Assembly (NCBI RefSeq): GCF_018139145.2
Contig: NC_059483.1
Coordinates: 3,225,001-3,289,000 of the forward strand
From: Gymnogyps californianus
Lineage: Eukaryota > Chordata > Aves > Accipitriformes > Cathartidae
DNA length: 64,000 nt
Reading direction: 5' to 3'
Both the position numbers and the translations under genes were made by a program. How positions within the stretch are numbered: position 1 is the stretch's first letter; every line of letters starts with the position of its first letter. Below, piece by piece: positions 1 through 10,745 of this stretch. The notes below the pieces were generated by a model. The model was not told the origin of the DNA, searched no databases, and worked only from the letters and a program-made list of their open reading frames with translations.

Positions 1-1145
1 TCCACTTGACTAGAGAAAAAATTGAGTCAATCCACGTTCTGCGCTCTTCATTCTCAGATGTATTTGACTAGCATTTTTTTCCCTACATCTGCAATTAGAA
101 GAGACCCATCGCACACGGAATTCACCCCAGCAATTCTTTCCCTCAAACCAGCGCATTACTAGTGCTCCCTAGGAAAGACCCAGTCTTACGCTTAGCCTTG
201 CACCAGATCTGCTTTTCCCGTCTGTGCCTCCCCACTAAAACAGTGTGTGATATGTTCATTTAATATTCATTGTAGGAAGTGTTGGCCAACAACAGGAAAA
301 TATTGCTGCGGCAGCAGAGATCAGAGAGGGAAGGATGCTCAGTGCCTTCCATCTGCCCTGCCCGTCCTTCCTGCCCGCAGACCTTATCCCTGCCCGCCGA
401 GAGACGCCTGCTTGACGCCCACAGAAAATGGAGCTGGCAAAGCAGCCGGCAAATCTCTTCTGCCACATGGATTTCTGGACTGGACTAACGCTGAGCTATC
501 CTTAACAGACACGTGTACATCCCCAGAAAGCCTTCCTGCAAGTCATCAAGTAGGAGAACTGCACGCAGACAAACTATCCCTTGTGCCACGCACCTTTCAG
601 GACAGCTTCTCTGCACAAACTGTGCGCTCGCTGCTCGTGGGCACTGATTTCTGCAAAGTTTAAAATCATTCTTCATGGATAATTGGCACTTTCTATCAGC
701 AAGTCTGACCGTGTTGGATCCAACAGAGGAATCCCGTTGTTCTCTTGATCATCTTGTGTTGAAATCAAAGGAGCTGGGGAGGAGCAGAGAGAGGGTAATG
801 CTGAGCAAACCACAAAAAAACCTTACCTGTCAGCCAAAATGTAAGAGGCCCTGCTGCATCAGGCTGTGTAAGTAAAGCTGGATAACAGCAACTATAAAAG
901 CAGTGGGGAAAAATGAGGGGTAAACTGAGAAGCAGAATGGCTTTGTGGGTCAACAGAGAATCACAACACTGATGAAAGAAATGTGTCAAGGAGAAAAATG
1001 ATGCATTTTTTAACGGATTCCTCAGAATTAGGAATACTGAGAAAATTATACTGTAAAAATTGTGATTAGGGTTATAGGCGTAAAATTCAATACCCATCTA
1101 AAAGCCTGCAAACTGGCACTGGCTCTTTCCCCGGCCCACGTAGAC
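1..1145. other. Gene-free stretch before LTR 1
   Basis: No coding exon, RNA gene or recognisable repeat was seen here. The open frame at 247-663 (138 codons) has no domain, no signal peptide and no repeated motif, and several overlapping frames on both strands are equally open over the locally GC-richer 280-480 stretch, which is what chance ORFs look like. Confidence 0.5.
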
Positions 1146-1151
1146 GGGTGC

Positions 1152-1798
1152 TGTCCTGGTTTTGGCTGGGATAGAGTTAATTTTCTTCTTAGCAGCTGGT
1201 ACAGTGCTGTGTTTTGGATTTAGTGTGAGAATGATGTTGATAACACACTGATGTTTTAGTTGTTGCTAAGTAGCGCTTATCCTAAGTTAAGAACTTTTCA
1301 GTTTCCCATGCTCTGCCAGCAAGCAGGGGTGCAAGGAGCTGGGAGGGAGCACGGCCAGGACAGCTGACCTGACCTAGCCAAAGGGATATTCCATACCATG
1401 GAACGTCATGCCCAGTATAGAAACTGGGGGGAGTTGGCCGGGAGTGGCGGATCGCTGCTGGGGCATCAGTCAGGGGGTGGTGAGCAATTGCATTGTGCAT
1501 CACTGGGGTTTTTTGGTTTTGTTTTTTCCTTTTTTTTCCCCCCTCTTCTTTTTTTGTTATATTCCTTTTCATTACTATTATTATATTTCATTATTATCAT
1601 TGTTAGTATTCTATTTTACTTTAGTTATTAAACCATTCTTATCTCATATTTTACTTTAGTTATTAAACCATTCTTATCTCAACCCACGAGTTTTACCTTC
1701 TTTCCCGATTCTCCTCTCCATCCCACTGGGAGCAGGAGGGGGAAAGTGAGGGAGCGGCTGCGTGGTGCTTAGCTGCTGGCTGGGGTTAAACCACGACA
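1152..1798 (+). mobile_element. Solo LTR of an avian endogenous retrovirus (copy 1)
   Basis: A 647-base long terminal repeat with TG...CA ends (TGTCCTGGTTTTGGCTGGG to GTTAAACCACGACA). It matches the second copy at 33832-34418 over nearly its whole length, roughly 95% by eye over the first 300 bases. From memory it belongs to the common bird LTR group called TguLTR5-like in zebra finch libraries; the exact family is not verified. Inside are a TATA-like GTATAGAAA at 1414-1422, a T/pyrimidine-rich and ATT-rich stretch (about 1508-1610), and ATTAAA poly(A)-type signals at 1627-1632 and 1662-1667, so the viral sense strand is plus. The flanks are GGGTGC at 1146-1151 and GGGGTGC at 1799-1805, a probable 6-base target-site duplication with one extra G. 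No primer-binding site or gag, pol or env follows, so this is a solo LTR left by LTR-LTR recombination. It cannot encode a protein. Confidence 0.85.
1612..1680 (+). repeat. Tandem duplication of the LTR poly(A) segment
   Basis: A 34-base unit, TATTTTACTTTAG...TTATCTC, occurs at 1612-1645 and again identically at 1647-1680 (period 35). Each unit carries ATTAAA. The second LTR in this window has only one unit, so the duplication is specific to this copy or to its lineage. It sits at the usual place for LTR transcript 3'-end formation. Confidence 0.9.
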
Positions 1799-1844
1799 GG
1801 GGTGCTCCCAAAGCTGCCGGTCCGGCTGTGGGTGCTCCCCGGCT

Positions 1845-1920
1845 GGGGGAGAGGAGGGGAGGGGAGGGGAGGGGAGGGGAGAGGAGGGGAGGGAGGGATG
1901 CGCTCCGGGATGCGCTCCGG
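1845..1920 (+). repeat. GGGGA satellite and 12-base tandem repeat
   Basis: From 1845 the plus strand is almost pure G and A, with about five consecutive GGGGA units (1856-1880) and more GGGGA/GGGA units to 1897. It is followed by two exact copies of GATGCGCTCCGG (1897-1908 and 1909-1920) and a partial third beginning at 1921. Several runs of four G separated by single A fit an intramolecular G-quadruplex. It lies about 50 bases past the 3' end of LTR 1. Confidence 0.85.
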
Positions 1921-2085
1921 GATGCAGCAGCGCAAGCCGGGGCTGAAGTTGCTCCGGCCGCAGCTGTGGGTTGAGTGCTGCCACCCTGTGGGACCCGGGT
2001 CACTCGTGTCTGTGCGTGTCACGCTGCTGCGTGCTCGGCTGAGCTCCCGATGCTCAACAGCGCACCTTTATTTGGGAAACCATGG

Positions 2086-2086
<1 letters not shown>

Positions 2087-2137
<51 letters not shown>
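2087..2137 (+). repeat. Uninterrupted 51-base G homopolymer
   Basis: Fifty-one consecutive G residues follow CATGGC and end at TTTGAAGC. Such a tract is strongly quadruplex-prone and difficult for any sequencing chemistry, so the stated length may not be the true genomic length. Open frames across it read as poly-glycine and are not genes. Confidence 0.9.
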
Positions 2138-2139
<2 letters not shown>

Positions 2140-5100
2140 TGAAGCCCAAACACGCTGTTTCCAGAGAAGCCTACCACACTGAAATACGTTTGAACGTTAA
2201 TTCAGGAGTTGGAAATGTTTATAAGTATGATTTGGAACAAAAAGGTTACTGAATTCTGGCCAGAATAAGAACAAATATTGTAATTCAAAATGATCTGCAT
2301 GTCAAAGTTAACGATCTGATGTATTTACACAATTCATATTTACTCACGCATATCAAGGCCTGGATTGAAATCCTGTTTTGTACGTTGCTAAGAGCTGATT
2401 CTGTTTGAAGTTACTCTTCTGCTGTACTTCATATTTCATTCATTTCTACTTCCAGCTATACATGCACAACAGAGGGCATTATACATCTCCCTAATTGAAC
2501 AATACAGATCAATTAAATATGAAAAGTCATTCTTGGACTAAAACCCTCTTAGGCAAATGTTCTGCTCTTATGCTAAGTAACTCTTTTAAAAAAGCTAGGA
2601 GTTGAGTGCTGTTCAGAAGCTTTTTTTTTTTTTCTTTCCAAAAGACTGGGAGACAAAGAACAAGAAGATTCATCCATTCATTCATGACAAGACGATACAG
2701 AGCTTTTGCCTCCATTTCACAAGAGCAGGGTAGTAGTGATAAAAAAAATCTTATTTGATGAAAGCTATTCAGTGCTGTATGCGGGAGGTGAAGAACCCTC
2801 CTCCGCTCAGCGCTGAGCATGTCTTTCAAACACCTCTCGTGGGTCACACCATTAACACGAAGTACAGTGTTATCAAATAATACCATGGAAAAAGAAAATC
2901 ACATTAAATGAATCTATGCACCATTGGTAGCCCACCAGCTACAGGTTCCTCACGCATATGCTATATAAAATGTGGGGGCCCCGCTAAAGGTCCAAGGGGA
3001 GAAGATCCAGCGCATCAGCCCAGCAAACAGTTCACACTTGATAGTGTCAGCAACCAAGGTTGCCACGGGTGGGCTAAGATCCCCCTGCAAGCAGCTCAGC
3101 ACTGTGGCAGTCAGCCAGGATGTTTATTTTGCTGTTGACTCACCAATACATGTTCTTTGCTAATATACAACCTGTCCTATAAAAGATTATTGACTCAAAC
3201 CTGGTACAAACCTCCAGCTAAGTTAACAGAAGAATCTGGCTCAGATATGAGCCTAATACTATCAGTCCAAGGAAGGGAAACCTGCCTGACAGCAACCTGG
3301 ACAGCTTACGGGCTTTCTCCAACCCCTAAGGTCAGCCGTTAGCTCACAGGTAGCGAGTGGCGTGTGACCACCTAAAGGCACAGAAGAACAGACCATGGCT
3401 CAGTCAGAAGACTGGCCTGGAGAAAGGTGGGACTAAACCCAGCGGAGGGGTTTGAGCAGAATTCAGTTTTTCTACTGATTGCTCATTAACAGAGGCCAGG
3501 AAGGGGGAGATCGCCCAAACCACGGCTACGGATCAAACTGGGGAAAGATCTCTGGTCAAGGTTTTATAGCTGTAGCTAGAAAGATGTAAAAATGGGAGCT
3601 CAGAACCATTAACATACAGCCAGGGAGCAGGGAAGGGAGCAGGGAAAGCAGCCTGCACTGAATATCCTCAGCAATTCTGTGGACTTTCACAGATGGCTAG
3701 TTGGGTTTTCACACTCCTATTACTGGAAGCATAGAGATGGAAATATGTTTAATTGTTTGAGTATGATGTTGTTTGTAAGTCTTCCCAAATAATACCGTTA
3801 TCTGCATAAAAAGAGTTTAATAAACCATGCACTTACAGTTCGGTTAAAAAAACACCAGTAGGTTATTGCTATTCAGTACTATTCAGATTAAATTACCATT
3901 CGTAATACAGGTTTTTCCATTACAAACACCAAGCATGCTATTTGTTCCCTTTCTTAGTCTTCTAATTGACTAAAACGACCTGCTAAACCTTATGTAGATT
4001 GGGTTTAAATACCACGTCTCTTCATTGGCTAAACATTTACATAAATAAATTATAAGCACAGATTTTGTCTGAGGCCAACAAAGATCTTACAGCGATAGAA
4101 CTTACAGAAGAGTAAATCCGTCTGGAATTAGAAGCAGCTCAGGACTAACTTGTCTCCTGAACAGCTACCAAGTGCCAACAGCCGTTGGAAACTCGTTTCA
4201 AGTCTCAGCAGCTCTGGCCACGTCCCCTCGGCTGGGTGCAGTCCCCCACGCCAGGCACCTCAGAAGTACCTTAATTCAGGAAATCCCAGGAGATGCAAGT
4301 GATGACCAGGTCGGAAATTAAACTACTCCGGAGAAAGACTGCCGGAGGTGCAGGGACACTGATGGAAGAGTCCTTTGGACTGTGCTACTTGTGAAAAAGG
4401 ACTGCGAAGGAAGACGAACCGTCACGGCAGGGAGTGCTGTCATATTGCCCTCCTGGGTTACAACAAATCTGGAGAAAGCCAAGCCTAACAGTTGGTCTTT
4501 CAACCACATCTTGCTCTGCAAACAAGAATGGGGAAAGCCCACGGGAGATGGTTAATAACGCTTGTGGCCACTGGGTCTCACTGAAGCCTGGCTCAAAGCC
4601 TCTGGAAAAGCAAATAGGAGAAAAGGTGGTGAAGTACCATCGTGGTACTCTTCTTTTCATCTTTAGTATAATGCACCTTAGGAGAGCTTGGTACTGGATA
4701 TATCAAAATTTTTATTCATTAATAAAGATGTTTGGCCATATCTGAGACATCTCCAGCAAACCTTCAAGTAATAGAGCATCAACTGCTGATCAACTGGGAG
4801 CTTATGGAAGAATTAATAGAAGAAACAGATGTGGTAGAACCTCATTTTTGAAACCTTGAGCTGTTTAACACAATTTTTTTAAAAAAACCCTGTAAAGGTA
4901 AATTTAAAAATGTAATAGTTGTAGATTATTTTCTTGAGTCCCCAAAACATTTTTTTGAAGTGGAGTAATGCAATAAGTGTATCACTTACCTTACTGAGTC
5001 CACATGCTGATACATCTATGCTGTAGTTACGTACCTGAGCAAAAATCCCAATTTACATTGCAGAGTCAAAAGTTGCTCCTTATGCTCTAGCTTCCTAAAT

Positions 5101-7735
5101 TTGAATCATGCATATGACAAAGTCACCAGTTTTTAAAATACTTTGACCCTGTCGGTCCTGAGGGTTTGACTTTCAGTGATTTAACCCAGCAATTAAAAAA
5201 AAAACCAACAAATCTTTCTTTTTCTTGGTGTCCTGTTGAAACAGATTTTTATCCTGCAGATTAAGATAAAAAGTGACTGCTTGTATCTAGGGAAAAGCAA
5301 AGAATGAAGTTATTTCCCAAGTACAACGCATACAGGACTGGAAACCCCTGTTTAGTGTAGAAAACACTGTTGTCTGGGTTCATAACGAAATGTGAACCTC
5401 ATTTATGCTAAGATTGCAAGCAGATTTGACACAGGAGTTTTTGTTTTAACATCACCATTTTTGGTGGATGATGGTAGGGGACAGGGAACAGTTGTGTACT
5501 CGCATGAAACAGTAAATCAGTTGGATGTCATCATTATATATTTGCTTTGCTAATAATAAAAAGAATGAATCACTACTGTCATGATATTCATATTTATATT
5601 TGAGTAACCACTGTAGCAGATAACAGTAAAGATGTGTGCAAGTTTAAATCTTGGCAGCACGCCTAGATTAGAGCTTCGGAGCTGACATTTGTGGATTTCG
5701 TGTGATTCATGTTACTTTTCTGTGTTTGTGATTACCTTCCTGTCAGGGGCTGCACATCACTCATGCACCAAGCAGCAGGCTTCCAGTTTCTGCATGTGAA
5801 GGAAAATTCCCAACTGTTGCACCAAACCCTCTTCCAGTTGAGCCCCATCCTCCGTATAACACTGGGGCTGAACAACAGGTCGCCAGCCAAATCAAAAGGA
5901 GCGTGTCAACAGCTTTTACAGGGACGTTATTGGGTCATTTTAGGCCACAGAGGAGAGGTGTGGGAAGAAACCCCAGACTTGCTCTAATCTAACGTGGCTA
6001 AAAATAGACCTGTGATGATTTATGAACTTTCAAAGGCAGCAGAGTATTTTTAAGCAACAGCATCTTCTCCCACACCGCCTGCGGCCCAGGAGCTGCCTGC
6101 ACGGCGCCGGGGCTGTGCCCACCCGTGCCCTTGATGGAGCCCAGCCACGGGCAGCTGATACCTCCATCATGCTTCACCAAATAAAATTCAGAAAGACCAC
6201 AAAAGAAAATAAAAAGGCAATGATCTAGCTATCTTGTGGTTAATTATCCTTCCTTCAGCTCTGCCTTGTCTTTCCCTCTGATTTTTTTTTTTTAAAATCA
6301 AGTTAACTGCACAGCACTGTCAGACGAAGCCAACTCCCTAAACCAAGGGAAATAAGTTATGTGGCACCAGAATATCTACAAAATTATTCTGAAGTTTTGC
6401 ATCTGTGGTAGAAATTGTGCAGGAGCTCATACCTGTTTTGTTAGCTGTCCCTGATGGGGTAACACAGGAGCGTATTTTAAATCAAAGAAATGTTAATCCC
6501 AATAAATAAAAACACCTGGATTTCAACAAGAAACCCTTTCATGCATGAGGAGGTGCAAGTTTGGGAACCAAGGTGGGCTCTCTCACCAGCTGCTTGCTGT
6601 CTTGCAGTGCTGCTGTTCTTCCCTCTAGAATAAACACTCCTCAGCTGACGGTTAAAAATCAGCACTCGGGAAACAAGTCATGGAGGGATTAACACTGGAA
6701 ATACAACGAAGGCCACCCCAGGGAACGATGGCTGTGGTCTCAGAGACCACCCATCCAAGAGGGCTTGTGCCACACCACGGCCAAAGGTGTCCTCGTGGCC
6801 CAGAGAAGAGGACGCGCCGCCACTCGCCCCCTCCCACCACCCAGAGCACACTGAAGGCACACTTGCCCCTCATCGGACACCCATGGTGACCTCAGGCGAG
6901 GGGCTAAGGAGCTCCGGACATCACTGTTAACGCACGTAAAGTTAGGGTTTGAAGGCAATATCATTTCATCATGTTTACTGTTTACATGCTAAGGGAGAAG
7001 TGAGGCTTCTTGCAAAGGTAAGCTTTTCTTCTGCTGTCATTCACATTCAAAACATGTATTTTGTCATCATGTAGAACAGCACAAGCTTCAAATTCTGGGA
7101 ACACTAGATGGGCTAGAAGAGAGCTCAACTCCACTACAGAAGGTAAGGATGGAAAATTTCCAAGTCGCCGGAGTTTTGCCAGGATCATTCAACTCCAACT
7201 ATCTGCAGGCACACCCTGCTTTACTCCAGTCCTCGCCACCCAAGCGCTGCCTCCAGGCTCGCTAACACATGGGCACACGGGCAGGAGACCCTCCGGAGCC
7301 TCCAAATAGGTGGTATTTACAAATACACACAAACCAAAGGTGGCTTCCTGTGAAGGGTTAGTTCGCTTGATGGGATCTGATGAAACACCTCCTGAAATCA
7401 AGCAAAAACCTTGTCAGATGTATTCAGCTCTGCCCAGAGTTCAGCACAGGAGGGAGAGGTTACTGCACGCCAGCAGAAGCCATTGTCTAAAGCAGGCTGC
7501 TTTGGGCAAATTTGCAGTGTGCACACCTCTAAATGAGGCTGTACAGCAAGTAAAAGCGGGATTAGCCACGTAAGGTAAGTCCTTTTGGTATTAGATTAAA
7601 GAGGGGAGGTGACTTTGAAGGATTATTCAAGAGCCATTTAAGCAGTGTTCAGGCGCTTACAAACGCAGGGTAAAAATGCAAGCTCCTCAGGTCCAGAAAA
7701 GAAGAAAAATCAGTGTCCTGGCCAGGAAAGCAGCA
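2138..7735. other. Gene-free, mostly AT-rich stretch
   Basis: About 5.6 kb without a supported gene. Frames of up to 119 codons (2527-2886, minus) and 103 codons (4434-4745, plus) show no domain or coding pattern. A small GC-rich patch lies near 6080-6150. I see no recognisable SINE, LINE or DNA transposon end here, although very old copies could be missed by eye. Confidence 0.45.
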
Positions 7736-7739
7736 GAAA

Positions 7740-8045
7740 AGGCTTCTGGAGGGTCCACCAGGCTGGCCCCAAGCGCAGGGCCCCATCACCCTGCTTCCCA
7801 CGCTCGGCACCGGCCATCGTGCCCCACGACAGCAGCGTGGGGAGCCCCGGCGTGCGGGAGCCTGGGCTGGAGCACCGCTTGCCCACCTGGGATGGAGCTG
7901 CTGGCAGGGAGCAAGAGAAACGAGGGAAGGGGCTCCGACAGCCGTGATGCCGCTGCTGGGACGTGCCACGGGCCACGGCAACCCCGGCCCCACGGCGGCT
8001 GGTGGGCGGCTGTGCACGCCGCGCTGGGAGGGAGCGCGGTAGATG
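7740..8045. other. Minor GC- and CpG-rich patch
   Basis: Local enrichment of C, G and CpG compared with its surroundings (for example CACGCTCGGCACCGGCCATCG and CACGCCGCGCTGGGAGGGAGC). The four overlapping open frames of 100-129 codons on both strands reflect the scarcity of stop codons in GC-rich DNA and show no domain. It lies 0.6 kb from the main CpG island and could be a shore or a secondary start region; nothing proves it. Confidence 0.4.
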
Positions 8046-8910
8046 CTGTGTCAGAAAGGATCTGATGAGTAGCGTGACCATTTGAATAGGAGGCTTAGAG
8101 CAGTCTCTGCTCTCATCTACATGATTTATCTGCTAGGATGCAGGTCCTGACCTAAACCATGTAAACAAGAGGATGTGCAAGCAGAAACACAAAAACTGAC
8201 TTTTCTCCATAGCCGAATGTTCCCCTTCTTCCCTGCACCTCAGGGTGCCCAATCAACATGCTGGCTCTTAATCCTTTGCCCACATTAATCCAGCAAGGGA
8301 AAACGAATACGTTGCTGCAAGACGTCAGACTGCTTTATTGAACCCTCCTTGCAAAAAAACCCGCTTTTGCTTAGTCTAAAAAGTGATGGATAATTAGTAT
8401 GTAAGATACAAACTATTTCCACTTGTTATGCAAGCAGCATCGTTTAATTTGTAGTTTAGAGAGCAAGTCATTCCTGTCTGGGATAAATAAAACAACATGC
8501 TGCATTATGTTGCTCGCGACACGGAAGCAACATCAGCCTGGGGAACGCAAAAGAAGCTAAAACTCGAGCAAGGAACACTGGCTGGATCAAGCAAAAAGTT
8601 ATGCATGCATTTCTGCCAGCTCGGGAGGGAGCATCCCTCTGCCAGCAGAGACACACACGCACACAGCCCAGCCCCGCGCTCTCCACCGCGGTTCCCTCTC
8701 CCCGTCCCCGGGGCCAGCTCTCCCCGACCCCGGCACGCCGCTCCGCTCCGCCCCGGCCGGGGAGGGGGGGGAAGCAAGCACGGCCCGGCACCCCGCCGAG
8801 GAGCCGCGCCGCCCGCCCTGCGCTCCGCAACCCGCTCCGCGGGCATCGCGGGGACCCCCCCGGCGGCAGCGGGAACCGCGCCCCGGGCTCCGCACCCCCC
8901 CTTTCGCCCG

Positions 8911-8936
8911 CCCCCCCCCCCCCCCCCCCCCCCCCC
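8911..8936 (+). repeat. 26-base C homopolymer inside the CpG island
   Basis: An uninterrupted run of 26 C residues preceded by CTTTCGCCCG. Further C-rich runs occur at 9441-9480. These are length-unstable tracts and can form quadruplexes on the minus strand. Confidence 0.9.
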
Positions 8937-9160
8937 GCATCTCCCTGCCCGGGGAGCCGCCCGCCCCGCGGGCACCCCGCGCTCCGCACCCCGCGCCCGA
9001 GCCGCGCTCCCCCGGCACCCGCTGCGCGCCGCCCCGCGCAGCCCAGCGGCGCTCTCCTTCCCCCTCACTGCAACCGGTTTCCTTATTTCTTCCCATTTTA
9101 AATTTTTTTTCCCTTCGCTTTTCAAATCTGCCTCCCTCCTCCGGGTGCAAAGCCGCGCCG

Positions 9161-9170
9161 CGCTTACCTG
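9161..9170 (-). other. Candidate splice donor of a leftward first exon
   Basis: Read on the minus strand the sequence is CCGCCCAG|GTAAGCGCGG, with CAG ending at 9168 and the intron starting at 9167. CAG|GTAAG matches the vertebrate donor consensus closely and sits within the CpG island, where non-coding first exons usually end. The exon would run from a start somewhere around 9250-9480 down to 9168. Its minus-strand reading has an ATG-led frame (start near 9330) but with a low-complexity translation, so I treat it as untranslated. No acceptor or coding exon was recognised between 9167 and base 1, so the rest of the gene would be outside the window. Confidence 0.45.
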
Positions 9171-9734
9171 GGCGGAGCGGGGGGCATTGCTCGGCTCCGC
9201 GGGCGCGGGCGCTGCCTTGCCCGCCCGCCTTGCGCGGCAGCCCCGAGGTGCGCGGCTCCCGCAGCAGCCCGCGGCCGCAGCATTGAGCGTCAGCGGCCGG
9301 GGAGCCGGGCGAGCGCCGCGCAAACCCCACCTCCCAAACCTGCGCCGTGCGCGGGGGGCGGGCGGAGGAGCCGCGGGAGCGCGGCCGCCCTTAACCCTTC
9401 TCCTGCCCCGCAGCCCGGCCGCCCCGCTTGCAGCAGAGACCCCCCCCCACTCACCCCCCCCCCCCCACCACACACACCCCCCGGTACAACGCTGGCTGCC
9501 CTCCTGCCGGTTTGCTACAGCGGCTCAGCCCCCAAATTTCCCCTGCCCGACTCCTTTTTCGCTCGCCTTTTCGCCCAGGCACGGCTCTTCCCGGCAGACG
9601 CAGCACCCATGGGCTCCGCGGAGCCGGGGCAGCCCCTCCGCTGCGGGGGAGCCCGATTACTTCCCGCTCCCCGCTTTTCTCCCATCCTCGACCAGTCCCA
9701 GTCCCACTAACGAGAGACCCGAGAGTCCCAAATT

Positions 9735-9768
9735 ACAGCTCGGGGCATTTTTTATTTTTTTTTTTTTC
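9735..9768 (+). repeat. T-rich tract beside the CpG island
   Basis: A TTTTTTATTTTTTTTTTTTT-type tract on the edge of the island. Homopolymeric dA:dT tracts beside promoters are commonly nucleosome-poor. No other meaning is visible. Confidence 0.5.
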
Positions 9769-10106
9769 CCTCCTCTCTGCCTTGGCCTCCGGCATTAATC
9801 TCCAATTTGCCATAATTGTTCTCACTCTTCAAAAGCTGCCTCCCTCCTTCATCCGCCTGCTCTGTCAGTCTCTCGCTCAGCCCTTTGCACGGCTAGTCCA
9901 CCCTCTCCTTTCATCCCCTTTCTGACCCTCCTCGTCCAAGAAATGAGGGTCTTGTGCAGGGAGATGAGACAAGCCGGAGAGGAGAGCGCACACAGGTAAC
10001 CAGCCCTGCTGCTTTCCAGCCCTTCTCGCCACTGCTCTGCCCAGCGGCTGTCCGGCGCTGGGACCTTCCTCAGGATCCCTCATAAGGGTCTCACCTTGCT
10101 ACTGCA

Positions 10107-10114
10107 ATGCAAAT
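10107..10114 (+). promoter_or_regulatory. Perfect octamer ATGCAAAT (POU-type site)
   Basis: ATGCAAAT at 10107-10114 is the canonical POU/Oct factor binding octamer. It lies about 0.6 kb upstream of the CpG island if the gene runs leftwards. An eight-base motif occurs by chance about once in this much DNA, so only its position makes it notable. Confidence 0.3.
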
Positions 10115-10329
10115 CATGAGCCACGAACCGCTTTGAAAGTCAGAGTTCAGGCTTAATAAGCAGAGTGATCTAAAGGCACAAAGAAAAGAAAAAAAAATGT
10201 ACTCAGAAGTGAAAGTGGGACCTACCTTTCCCCCGTCCTGGAATCTCGTACCGGGAAGTGCTCTTAAATGGCTGTGCAAAAATGCCTTTCAGTGCAAAGA
10301 GGGTATTCAGTCTTAACTGTGCCTCCCCT

Positions 10330-10480
10330 GGGTTTTGAGGGATTAAGTGAAACCCTTATTATGTTTAATTATCTCTAGAGTTGCTCTCTGTGCTTGCTGC
10401 CTTGCTTTATGGTTTAATAAACTGCGCATCGATATAAACTGAATGACAATTAACATTAGTGCAGGTTGGATTCGCGTTTG
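10330..10480. promoter_or_regulatory. Possible conserved non-coding element
   Basis: A stretch rich in homeodomain-like cores (TTTAATTATC, GGTTTAATAAAC, GACAATTAACATTAG), with a CpG-containing GCGCATCGAT at its centre and no coding potential. It lies upstream of the CpG island. Conservation cannot be judged from one sequence, so this is a pattern-based suspicion. Confidence 0.25.
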
Positions 10481-10559
10481 TTGCTGCTTACAGGTTCGCA
10501 TTCGATGTGCCTTCGCTCAGATGTTTCATTGCCTTCTATCGGCACTTCTTTATTAGCAC

Positions 10560-10745
10560 AGCTCCCAGCTCCAAAAGGTGGTTGGGAAGCGCCCCGAGCG
10601 GCTCGGGAAGGCGGCTGTCCCGGCGGCACGCTGGGACCCCAAGCTCAGCCCCACGCGAGGCTCAGCTGTGCGGGTCCGAGGGGCTTGGGCAGCACTCCAC
10701 GCAGCAGCGAAGCAACGCGCCGGGGCTTCTCCAGCGGTTGGAGAG
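10560..10745. other. Second CpG-rich patch
   Basis: A short GC- and CpG-rich patch (GCGCCCCGAGCGGCTCGGG through CGCGCCGGGGC) about 1.1 kb right of the main island. Two frames of about 105 codons cross it with no recognisable protein. It could be an alternative start region or an island shore. Confidence 0.35.

Larger units (their letters stand above)
8640..9500. promoter_or_regulatory. CpG island, likely promoter
   Basis: The only strong CpG island in the window: very high GC with dense CpG from about 8640 to 9440 (GCGCGCCCGAGCCGCGCTCC-type sequence), fading by about 9670. It holds many GGGCGG/CCGCCC Sp1-type boxes (for example GGGCGGAGC at 9171 and CCCGCCCGCC near 9220) and no clear TATA box, as is typical of broad vertebrate promoters. 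A minus-strand splice donor lies inside it (see 9161-9170). The long open frames across it (433 codons plus, 322 codons minus) are Pro/Arg/Ala or Gly/Arg/Ala low-complexity translations of GC-rich DNA and are not called as genes. The leftward direction is inferred only from the donor; the promoter could be bidirectional. Confidence 0.75.

Noticed and set aside
1282..1659. Open frames of 77-96 codons inside LTR 1
   Set aside because: They follow the LTR's T-rich and ATT-rich non-coding sequence. LTRs of this type are not known to encode proteins here.
1802..2182. 126-codon plus frame with poly-glycine
   Set aside because: It is a translation of the GGGGA satellite and the 51-G run, not a protein.
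7649..8081. Four overlapping frames of 100-129 codons
   Set aside because: Both strands and several frames are open at once in a GC-rich patch, with no domain in any.
8497..9798. 433-codon plus frame and 322-codon minus frame across the CpG island
   Set aside because: Translations are Pro/Arg/Ala or Gly/Arg/Ala low complexity. Long frames arise in GC-rich DNA because stop codons are AT-rich, and homopolymers run through both.
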